NCBI GenBank assembly: GCA_944739405.2
Contig: OX123200.2
Span: 5,286,761-5,350,760 of the forward strand
Source: Euclidia mi
Taxonomy: Eukaryota; Arthropoda; Insecta; Lepidoptera; Erebidae
Length of the DNA stretch: 64,000 nucleotides
Direction: 5' to 3'
In this document: one piece after another, positions 55,839 through 64,000 of the stretch
Layout: every line of letters starts with the position of its first letter
How positions within the stretch are numbered: the stretch's first letter is position 1
Translations under genes and position numbers: made by a program
The notes under the pieces: generated by a model
The model's database searches: none
What the model was told of the DNA's origin: nothing
Seen by the model: only the letters and a program-made list of their open reading frames with translations

Positions 55839-56145
55839 TATTAATAATATACAATATGTTAAACGATAGTAAATTTAACTTGTTACTTTTTCTCATTAAA
55901 AAAGGCATTTAGATAGTTATATAACGCTTAGGTAGTCAGTAGGTATTTGAGGAAAAATAAATTCAAGCTTAAATTGTGAAGTATTTAGCGCGATCACTTA
56001 AAAAAGCGGCGAAAAAGCGCGAGCGCCGACAAAACCGGCGCCGCGGTGTAAACAAGTGACAACCCGTGCGTCAACGCATGAGTAGGCAATTAACTCGCCG
56101 AGCGGCCTTAGCTAACCTACTATTCTGTTTTTACTATGGTTCTAT

Positions 56146-56732
56146 TGTCTCGACGATGCTTGTTGGGGTTGTCCTTCCTGTAGGTGCAGTTGCCATGGTG
56201 TGTTTTGGTTGATTTTTCAGATGTGGTGTTCAGCTGTTGTCACTTGAAGTCGAGGGTCACCAATTTGTAGCGGCCTTGCTTTGTCGTAAGGGAGTAGGAA
56301 TAAAACGATTTCATAAACAACCAACTTGCATTGCTCTATGCTACGCTAATAAATGATGAGATCACACGAAGATACGATCACCAATAATTCACTTTATAGT
56401 TAGGTGTGCCGTGATATTGTCTCCATTAACATTAAATGCTGTTATTAATCGCAAGGCTGACCTTTGATGTGGTACTTAACGTGCGTCGCTTAAATATTTC
56501 AATTATAACAAACCAATCAATTTAAAATATGGTTGTTGAAGCGAAAAGGTACTTTAGCACTAAATGAGCGATGTTTGAAGTGAAAGATTGAGATATCAAA
56601 GGCCAGGTGAAGGCGAATCGAGGTAATTTCGATTGCAGTGAACTTTTACGTACAGTGAATTAAACTGAGGTGTCATCGGTACTCAGCCTGATGTTGTATT
56701 TAGCCCTTATTTTGTTATAGATCAGTGTCAGC
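56146..56732. other. No recognised feature
   Basis: AT-rich intergenic sequence. Confidence 0.4.
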
Positions 56733-56987
56733 GACTGCCTCGTTGGTCTCGCGGCATAAAAGTGCGCGTGGGATTGGGAGGTCTCGGGTTCGATTCCCGG
56801 GTCGGGCAAAGTGTTATTGGGTTTTCCCGTAAGGAAATTCTCAGTAGCAGCACGGAGTCTGGTAATGTGCCCGGTACAGCTATAAGCTCGCCCCCTATTA
56901 CGTGGGACCTAATAATTCATGGCGAAATGTGAGTGTAATATTACACCTCTGCCTACCCCTTCGGGGATACAGGCATGAATCTATAAA
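56733..56987 (+). repeat. SINE, head type A, full length
   Basis: Head GACTGCCTCGTTGGTCTCGC, B-box GGTTCGATTCC, body GCTCGCCCCCTATTACGTGG, tail CCCCTTCGGGGATACAGGCA. One of the best-preserved copies. A short AGATCAGTGTCAG repeat flanks it (56720-56732 and 56993-57005). Confidence 0.9.
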
Positions 56988-57186
56988 AAAAAAGATCAGT
57001 GTCAGGATAATGAATACAAAATGTCACTAATCATTTTGTTACGTGGGTGTGGTAAGGTTGACTAAGGGCACACGCGAAGCAGATTGTACATTGCCAAAGA
57101 GGATTTGGAGTAGTCAAAAAGCCTTGTAAACAGACACGCGTCCAGTAGTGAGATTGTGCGCTCATAGCAATACTTGGCTTGCCGTT

Positions 57187-57410
57187 GGTAACAGATCGGC
57201 AAAGTCAAGCAACACTTGCACAGGTCGCCACTTGGATGGGTGACCAGGTGTGACATTTACATCTGAGCGCTACCGTGCTTCGGAGGGCACGTAAAGCTGT
57301 CGGTCCCGGTTCTTGTCTCAGGATAAGAATCGTTAGGCCATGTCGGAGGCCTTCGGGCGGGCTGAAAACTCCGACACTAGAGTTGGCCACACACTCCCAC
57401 GAAAAACAAA
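57187..57410 (+). repeat. SINE with a 5S rRNA-derived head
   Basis: GATCGGCAAAGTCAAGCAAC and CGCCACTTGGATGGGTGACC align with the 3' half of 5S rRNA, which contains the internal pol III promoter region. A body with GCTTCGGAGGGCACGTAAAG, CGGTCCCGGTTCTTGTCTCA and AAAACTCCGACACTAGAG follows. The 5S-type part is about 55 bp. Confidence 0.65.
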
Positions 57411-57925
57411 CAATTGTGCGCTTTCAGAAGTTTAACAGTTTGATGAACATCTTTCACCGGCAACAGTTATCATTCTGAGTCGCGAAAGCCACGTAGCAAT
57501 CCATTCCATGGCAAACTGGTAGGTAAGTATACAACCAAGTGAATTGTGAGTTCCCTTACAAAACTAATGAGAAACCAACCAGTTACCTAGGATGAAACTA
57601 AATTATTCTAAGCAGGAGGCGAGCTCTATGATAACCTAAAGATTTCGATCATAATTGCACAGTAATTTACATTTAACATTTTAAGGTTGAGTTGTTAACC
57701 TGTGGCTAATGAATAGTTTATGATTAGGCTACTATCAACTATCGAAAAGGCCGTCTTAATTAGCGTGGCCAAATGTGCTTTTTGTACGGCGAAAGGAAAC
57801 GGTGTGGAGCAGTGCGTGGACATTTTAACAAGCTGAAGAGATTTTATTTTCTGATTATACTGAGTTGAATTGCCTATTAAAGGAATTGAAATAGTAAGCG
57901 GCAGAGTAACAAACTCATACTGAAG
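57411..57925. other. No recognised feature
   Basis: AT-rich intergenic sequence leading into a palindrome. Confidence 0.4.
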
Positions 57926-58090
57926 GTGATCATTCTCACTAGTTCTACCAGCAAGTAGTTCCATGGAACTAGTGAGAGTTTTTTTTTTCAGTAGTTCCAC
58001 CGTAGTTGTTAAGTCCATGGAACTACTGAGAAAAAAAAGTCTCACTAGTTCCATGGAACTAATTGCTGGTGGAACTAGTGAGAATGATCC
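57926..58090. repeat. Multi-level palindrome with TTCCATGGAA cores
   Basis: GATCATTCTCACTAGTTC at the left pairs with GAACTAGTGAGAATGATC at the right. Each arm contains its own TAGTTCCATGGAACTA palindrome, and the centre (T-run, CAGTAGTTCCA, TGGAACTACTG, A-run) folds again. Both strands encode almost the same peptide, starting MELVR, because the sequence is self-complementary. Confidence 0.85.
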
Positions 58091-58334
58091 CTTACTTTGG
58101 AGCTTACGTACTAGGTATGCCCAACATCTTGCGAGTTTGTCTATAGATAAGTATTCTATGATGGCCGGAGGTCAACGCATGCGTCATTGTTGATTATCTA
58201 GTCTACCCATAAATGATTTGTCCTTCATGACTTGTCATGTGGGCATCGATTCCAAGACCTTAGGATTAGCAGATGGAGTCTCTAGCCATTATAATAGCAG
58301 ACCAATGAAACGTAACACACATAATAATAACATA

Positions 58335-58690
58335 CATACATATACTCACGCCTTTTTCCCGTCGGGGTAGGCAGAGACAACAGAACGCCACTTGCTTCTA
58401 TCCTTACAAACCTCACGCGCTTCCTCTACACTCATTATTACTCTTTTCATACATACATGCTCGCTGGTTTCGGGTACTTCGGACCTTGTCGTTTTTTTAG
58501 GACGTCCCCAATTTGATCGAGGAATGTCCGACGAGGTCTGCTGCGACCGACTTGCCCACACACATTTGCCTTATAAATCTGATTCGTCATTATTTCTTCA
58601 CTCATTCGCTCCACGTGTCCAAACCACTTCAGCATTCCTTTCTCAATCCTAGTCACGACATCTTCTTTCAGACCACTGTTCTCTCGTATA
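58335..58690 (-). mobile_element. 3' end of a LINE whose last codons match the SINE tail
   Basis: On the minus strand the C-terminus of an endonuclease/reverse transcriptase polyprotein is readable: RIEKGMLKWFGHVERMSEEI, then after a frame change SVEEAREVCKDRSKWRSVVS and AYPDGKKA with stop TGA. The last codons (GCC TAC CCC GAC GGG AAA AAG GCG TGA) correspond to the TACCCCTTCGGGG...GGCGTGA tail of the SINEs here. A TATGTATGTATG end and ATT repeats follow. The upstream part of the LINE is missing. Confidence 0.8.
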
Positions 58691-58987
58691 GTTACATAAT
58701 AATAACAGTTGTAATATATCCAGATTTACTTAAATTCTTATCGTTTGAGTAGGTTTGTATCGCTACAGGGTCATATGTATCATTAGACGCTAAATTCACG
58801 GATAGGTACATATTAAAACCTAAAAAAAAAAAATTTTGTAGACTTCTGTATTTTTTTTCATATTAATATCGTTATAGCTATTCAGCTTCCATTTAGCCAC
58901 GTTCTCGTTATTCGTTACAGCTGTAGCGTTTAATGAATAGGATCGTTTTGTGTGTGATCGATTGCTCGTATAAAAACCTAAATACCA

Positions 58988-59218
58988 CACGTGTGGTGAC
59001 GGATTAAGAATACGGATTGTCACCACCCCATATCATCCCATGGGTGTCGTAAGAGCCGACAGAGGGAGCATATTATGCAGAGAACAGCACTGTAAGAGAA
59101 GGAAAACTTGATACAAACCCTATACCAACCCGTTTGGCCAGCGTGGTATAGTAGGCCAATTCCTCTTTTCAAAGGAGAGGCCTAGTCCAGCAGTGGACTG
59201 TTAAAGGCTGATGATGAT
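58988..59218 (+). repeat. Interspersed repeat G
   Basis: ACGTGTGGTGACGGATTAAG start, CCAGCAGTGGACTGTTAAAG then GCTGATGATGATG end. Best-preserved copy in the window. Confidence 0.75.
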
Positions 59219-59336
59219 GACCACACAAAAAAACTGTGCCTGACATATGAACGAACGCTCTATTACTCAGTACTGTACACATGTCATGATTTATATTGAA
59301 CAGTATTGTTCAATATACATCATGACGATTAACCGC

Positions 59337-59453
59337 TTAATTCAATATTCGATGTATCCATAGATTAGGAGACATGTATGACATATTTTGTATGGAGCTT
59401 ATGTCAAATATGTATCTCAAATTTCCATCGGCAAGCTCGAATATTTATTTGAA
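59337..59453. repeat. Small MITE-like repeat, copy 1
   Basis: TTCAATATTCGATGTATCC at one end and CTCGAATATTTATTTGAA at the other, with TTTGTATGGAGCTTATGTCA in the middle. A second copy lies at 60028-60151. Confidence 0.55.
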
Positions 59454-60027
59454 CCGGCCGTAAATGAATAAACGTCTCAATACTTAATGCTTGCAGCTTT
59501 ACCGCAGGCAAGAAGAATCTCACCGTATTACATACAAGGGTTTGCCGAACGCCACGCCTAAGTATCGAGATATAATATCGTATATTTCGGCGCACAGCCT
59601 CAGTAACAAGCTTGTAGAATGCATCTGTGGGATGGTCCTGAGAACTGGGTCGTATAATTCGTACCGCACTGTCAGCCTTGGCTCTCTAATTCAATAATTA
59701 TTGGTGTTTCAGACTATATTGTATGGAGAAGGGATTGTCTATTAGGTACTGCTTGTTGTATCTATGATTAGATGTACTTATGAGGTAGTAACAGTACGAT
59801 GGCAATGTTGATTACTGTTTAGCAATAGTACAGATAACAAATCTAATTCAACGACAATATAATTAACTATGTTAATTAACGGTTAAACTTGCTACTGGCC
59901 AAAGTTCATTAATGATTAAATATTTCGAATAAAATAAATTTATGAGACGCTTATGAGCTCGATTTCGATTGAATGCGTATTGTTATCAAGTCATACCTTC
60001 CACGTCCTATAGTCACTAACAGCCATT
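59454..60027. other. No recognised feature
   Basis: AT-rich intergenic sequence. Confidence 0.4.
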
Positions 60028-60151
60028 TTCAATATTCAATCCATACATGGATTTTGAGATTCGAGATTCGTGTTTGACATATATTGTATGGAGCTTATGT
60101 CAACAACGAATCTAAAATCTACAGATCTATCTATAGATCGAATATTGAATT
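60028..60151. repeat. Small MITE-like repeat, copy 2
   Basis: TTTTCAATATTCAATCCATA to TAGATCGAATATTGAATTCC; the middle shares TTGTATGGAGCTTATGTCAA with copy 1. Confidence 0.55.
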
Positions 60152-60274
60152 CCGTAGTTAGTCTTCACACTTCGCAGTACTCAGTCCTCTCATCTCATTT
60201 GTTTGCATTGTTACAACTACTTTACCAGCGCTTCGGCTAATGTAGCCAGCACTGTTTGTTGACGACATAGCATA

Positions 60275-60473
60275 TTGACTGCACGGTTGGTGCAGGGGTT
60301 TAAACGGCCGCCTCGCGGCTTGACATTGCGCGTAGTTTTGTAGGTTCGATTCCTTTGTGTGATTCATAAATTGTTGTTTCGAGTCTGGGTGTTCATTGTG
60401 TCTGTTAGTTGTATGTTTGTAAAGTCCCCCGCGACACGGGATCCCAGTGCGGAAGTTGTCTTTAAAAAAAAAA
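60275..60473 (+). repeat. SINE, head type D
   Basis: GACTGCACGGTTGGTGCAGG, a partly deleted B-box region (AGGTTCGATTCC), GTTTCGAGTCTGGGTGTTCA, CCGCGACACGGGATCC and poly-A. Confidence 0.8.
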
Positions 60474-60998
60474 AGAAAAATATTCAGTCATAGACGCGGA
60501 TGCGACATGTGTGAAGACGTTGTGACGACGTGTGGGAAGTGCTGGCAGACGGTGATGGTAAGAAGTTACAATTCGCAACCAACGCAATGAGCGCGTGGTC
60601 AACGGGTTCATCTCGAAAAAGTTCATGCAGTGTTATTTCATAGTAAAATAATAAAATAAAATATTCGAACATGATAGGAATGTTTCACTCCTATGGGTTA
60701 TGGAAGTCTTGGTGTGACTCTTGATGATCGACATCCGATCTGGTTTCACATAACGTTGGCTCGAAATTAGACCTTTGAGTTAGAACGCCTACATGGCTCT
60801 GTTTATTAGAGATCTGTGTTTTCGCTTAGGAACAAAATAAGACATGCATATCATGGCCAAACATTGGAGCAAAATCATTATTCAGTACCCGTTATGTCAC
60901 CCTAAAAATAACACGTTCTGCGATATACCTATCTTTTATTGCAACTGGAACAACGCTCAGATGATGATATAGGATGTAGCATACATCAATCTGCATAC
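60474..60998. other. Mostly unassigned
   Basis: At 60505-60562 a plus-strand frame reads CDMCEDVVTTCGKCWQTVM, a C-x2-C-x7-C-x2-C pattern followed by GGTAAGAAG. It may be part of a zinc-finger exon or chance; no support beyond the pattern. Confidence 0.25.
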
Positions 60999-61193
60999 AT
61001 ACAATTCTTGCGTTACTGACTGACTGACAACGCACAGCTAAAACTATTGGGCGTAAGAAGCTGTTTCGCATGTGTATTCCTTGGGGACGGCAGGGGTGCA
61101 CTAAGAAGGGGTTTCCTGAAATCCTCGCGGGGGTGGGCAGAAACGTTTAAGTTAATAAAAATGTGCGGGCGCAGCTGCGGGAATCCTCTAGTC
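60999..61193 (+). mobile_element. Diverged Helitron, family H1
   Basis: CTTGCGTTACTGACTGACTG, CTTGGGGACGGCAGGGGTGC, and a GCGCAGCTGCGGGAATCCTC then TAG end before T. The 5' TCTT start is replaced by ACATACAAT. Confidence 0.7.
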
Positions 61194-61746
61194 AAAATAT
61201 ATATCGGAATGGTCATGAGTGTAAATTGTTGATACCGGCCAAAAATCAAGCAACCCGTCGTCATATATATAAAAGCATTAGATACCTACCTGAAGGTTAG
61301 TACTTAAATGTTAAGCCATGAATGAACAAGAATTTATTAAAAATGCGAGATATATTTTTCTTTTTATTCAATTGATACATGAATAAAAAGAAAAAAAAAG
61401 AAAAAAAGAAAAATACATAGTTCATAGACACATATTTTAAGCTTTTTATTGTATTCACTTATACAGATCAAGTGTACAAATTACTGTTTATTGATCGACA
61501 ACTCTATTTACAATGCATAGATAGTAGATACCTATGCATACATTTTCTTAAACACTTCCTCGCCTTGCTTCCTCGCTATTTTTAACCGACTTGATGATCA
61601 ACGTAGTAATGACTAAGTAGCTGTTTTACTTGCCTTTTTTTTTGTTTTGTTCGCGAGTATTTATATTTGCGTCAATATATCCGTATTGTGTTATTATGTA
61701 GATCACCGAAACTATAAAAATATTTTTTACAATTTTATTTAATTAA
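61194..61746. other. No recognised feature
   Basis: AT-rich, with A/G-rich low complexity at 61384-61410. Confidence 0.4.
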
Positions 61747-61940
61747 CTAGCTGAACCCGCGGTTGCACCAACGTTATGTGGGGCTACTGCTCCGCTCCCG
61801 TCACTCATACCGTGATGTTAAATAATAGCCTTCCTCGGTAAATGGGCTACTCAACACAAACGAATAATTTAAATCGAACCAATATTTCATGAGATTACCT
61901 CGTTCAAGCAATTAAACAAACTCTTCAGCTTTATAAAAAT
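61747..61940 (-). mobile_element. Non-autonomous Helitron, family H2
   Basis: CTAGCTGAACCCGCGGTTGC at 61747 and, near the other end, AAACTCTTCAGCTTTATAAA; the body shares TAGCCTTCCTCGGTAAATGG with 45457-45808 in reverse. The TCTT start is not preserved. Confidence 0.7.
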
Positions 61941-62639
61941 CATTTCAGCCGAGACTCTCACCGATATCACTAAATAAATAAATCTACAACACGAAAATGG
62001 GAAATTACACACGTATAAAGATAATTATCATATCTTCGCCTTCATACATTTAACATAAAACAATAAATAAAAGTTGCCATTATTCTAAACGGGCACTCGT
62101 TAATGCGTTGTTGCAAGCCCCAGTCGCACCTCTAGTGGTGTTGCTAGTCTCATTAGCATGTAATTTACTGTCCAATATCAATATATCAATGCGATTAGAG
62201 TTGTGCTATAAATACTAAAGCTGAAAGGTCAGCAACAATTTATGGCAGTGGACTCAAAGCGCTATGAACTTAGTTTTCATTAAATTAGTATTATTGTGAG
62301 TTGGGTTGTAACCTAAATGTAAGAGTCAGTACTCTCGAATAAACTGGTACAGGTGTAAATCGTTATATTCTTTTAAGTTGCGGTGGTCAGATGGCAAGAC
62401 TCTGCGGAAAAATTATATTCTGTCATATTTGGTTAGATAAGTAACCCTGAGTTTCAAGGCGGGCAAATCAAGGATGCCACCGATATCGCTATAATGATGA
62501 TGATAATGATAAACAAGTAGGTAAGTACTTTAAATTCGTTATTACTCTTTATTATATTTGTAGCCCAAAACAGAAGTAGCCAAACACAATATTATTTTCA
62601 TTTACACCCTTTAAATTTTCTTTGCCTTTTATTTAACTT
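61941..62639. other. No recognised feature
   Basis: AT-rich intergenic sequence. Confidence 0.4.
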
Positions 62640-63125
62640 TTAGGGTTCCGTACCTCACAAGGTAAAAAAAGGAACCCTTAAAAGATCACTTTCTTGTCCG
62701 TCTGTCTGTCCGTGTGTCACCACCGATTTTCTCAGGAACGGGTGGACCTAGCAAATTAAAATTTATACCAGATACTGAGGTCCTATTAGGTGTATAAAAA
62801 TCAGGGTCCTGGGTCAACCCGATAAAAAGATATGGTCAAAATTAGATTTTTGCGAAAACTTGTAAATACCAAAATTAACCTTAAAAGGCCAAAAGCAGGG
62901 TCTTACAGCACAAATAAAGGAAAAATTATAAAAAAATTAAAAAAGTGGAAAATTTAAAGGTGTCCCCATACATACATAGTAGACTCCATTTAAGATAGTC
63001 CTCTAAGTTGTATGGGCGCTCATGCAGATTTAGAGGATTAGCGTAATTAGCACCAACCTCAAATAAGGTAAAATGCGTACGGAACCCTCGGTGCGCGGGT
63101 CAGACTCTCACTTGCCCGAATTTTT
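62640..63125 (+). repeat. Interspersed repeat starting GGGTTCCGTACCTC
   Basis: GGGTTCCGTACCTCACAAGG, CCGTCTGTCTGTCCGTGTGT, and at the other end TACGGAACCCTCGGTGCGCG then CACTTGCCCGAATTTTTG. This layout is familiar as a dispersed lepidopteran repeat. GGGTTCCGTA and TACGGAACCC form short inverted ends. Confidence 0.55.
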
Positions 63126-64000
63126 GCATTTGTTCGTATGTGGATTATAGTATGTGTATAAATAAATGTTTATTATACACCGTGTAAATTGATATAAGTA
63201 CTTAGTAGTTAAATATTTAAAAAATAAATAGTAAAAAGGTCATAGTTTTGTAAATTTTATTTATTAGACTTTCAACTCATTCTACCATATAAACACAATC
63301 TCAGATCATTGATATGATCTGAGAACACAATACATCGTAATTTATACTGACTGTTATTTGGACTAAGCCGTCGGGATGCGCCCGTCACAGCCGGTTCCGA
63401 TAAGCTGTTCGTTTGTCTGTCTATAAATAATGCCGTTACTAATATTTTACACGCTTTATGTCCATGCAACTATTTCGAGATGCACGGCACGGTTCAAACC
63501 TGCCACGGAAGTACAAATTGATATTATACTCTACAAGACTATAGCTGTTATTTTTATATAACTATATTGATATGTAAGACAGAAACTTTATATTTACTCC
63601 CTTTTATGATAATTAGGAGGATTGTAGAGTACGAAAGAACAATGCCCATTTTTCTTAGAGACCCAGGTGTGGACCGTCAAAAATCGTAGTAGTTGTTATT
63701 ACATACGATAAAAGAGTGTTAAACTAGAATTTTGAAATTGATTAGAGGTCGGCCACATTCATAGTTTTATTAAAAGAAGTACTTTTTTATGCTCAAAAAA
63801 CATTAGGTGTGTACACGGTACTTTTATTAAGATAGTTACAGTATTTCATAGTTTTGAGTAGAAAGGAATGAGTTAATCGTTTGGTAAGGGTAGAAATCCG
63901 AAAAAAAGCCAGAAGTCGTAAAAGATCCACAAACATTCACAATGCGGACGGGCAAATAACAAACATAATAAAATAAATTGACTATTATATTATTGACATT
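63126..64000. other. No recognised feature
   Basis: AT-rich. A short hairpin (TCTCAGATCAT, loop, ATGATCTGAGA) lies at 63299-63324. Confidence 0.4.

Larger units (their letters stand above)
53754..56138. mobile_element. 553-bp MITE, copy 2, interrupted by a Sailor-like transposon
   Basis: Ends CATAGTAAAAACAGAATAG and its reverse complement, flanked by the 7-bp duplication GTTCTAT (53747-53753 and 56139-56145). After subtracting the insert and one TA, 553 bp remain, exactly the length of copy 1. Orientation is opposite to copy 1. Confidence 0.93.

Noticed and set aside
57695..58193. Two frames on opposite strands encoding nearly the same peptide
   Set aside because: An effect of the self-complementary palindrome, not a gene pair.

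Overview
This window looks like nuclear DNA from a moth or butterfly (Lepidoptera). It is AT-rich, has no operons or bacterial gene structure, and is packed with element types familiar from lepidopteran genomes: tRNA-headed SINEs whose tail ends in a CCCCTTCGGGG hairpin followed by CAGGCGTGA, short non-autonomous Helitrons, two Transib transposons, a mariner, a piggyBac, and many miniature inverted-repeat elements (MITEs). No genome-specific marker allows a species call. All identifications come from reading the sequence; no database was searched.

Host genes are sparse. The best is a plus-strand gene whose last two coding exons lie at 3375-3531 and 10579-10680. The reading phases match across a 7-kb intron, and the stop codon overlaps AATAAA. 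Its upstream exons would lie left of the window and the protein family was not recognised. Weaker candidates are a first coding exon ending at 48393 (+), a CpG-rich promoter-like block at 46010-46450, a possible terminal exon at 42569-42654 (-) and an unassigned ORF at 52357-52626 (+).

Layout. 1-2.3 kb: Transib copy A (-). 3.4-10.7 kb: host gene with SINEs, a decayed mariner (4226-5527), a Helitron and MITEs in its intron. 11.9-14.0 kb: a nest in which one fold-back MITE sits inside another copy of the same family, with two SINEs on top. 14.8-16.8 kb: a piggyBac deletion derivative carrying a MADF-like first exon and a CpG-rich stretch. 17-24 kb: SINEs, an 82-bp perfect inverted repeat and a 553-bp MITE inside a SINE. 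25.0-28.0 kb: an almost complete Transib (copy B) with RSS-like ends. 28-36 kb: scattered SINEs and Helitrons, a 32-bp perfect hairpin and a 5S-SINE tail. 36.4-39.0 kb: a hAT-like shell holding two PIF/Harbinger-like MITEs, one with a 60-bp GC-rich minisatellite. 40-53 kb: Helitrons, LINE fragments and a MITE with a SINE in it. 53.7-56.1 kb: a second 553-bp MITE interrupted by a DD82E (Sailor-like) Tc1/mariner-group transposon. 56-64 kb: SINEs (one 5S rRNA-derived), a 160-bp multi-level palindrome, a LINE 3' end and Helitrons.

No coordinated gene system is evident. The main interest is the layered transposon history, the precise element borders (terminal repeats and target duplications that can be read directly), and modular sharing of tails and termini between families.
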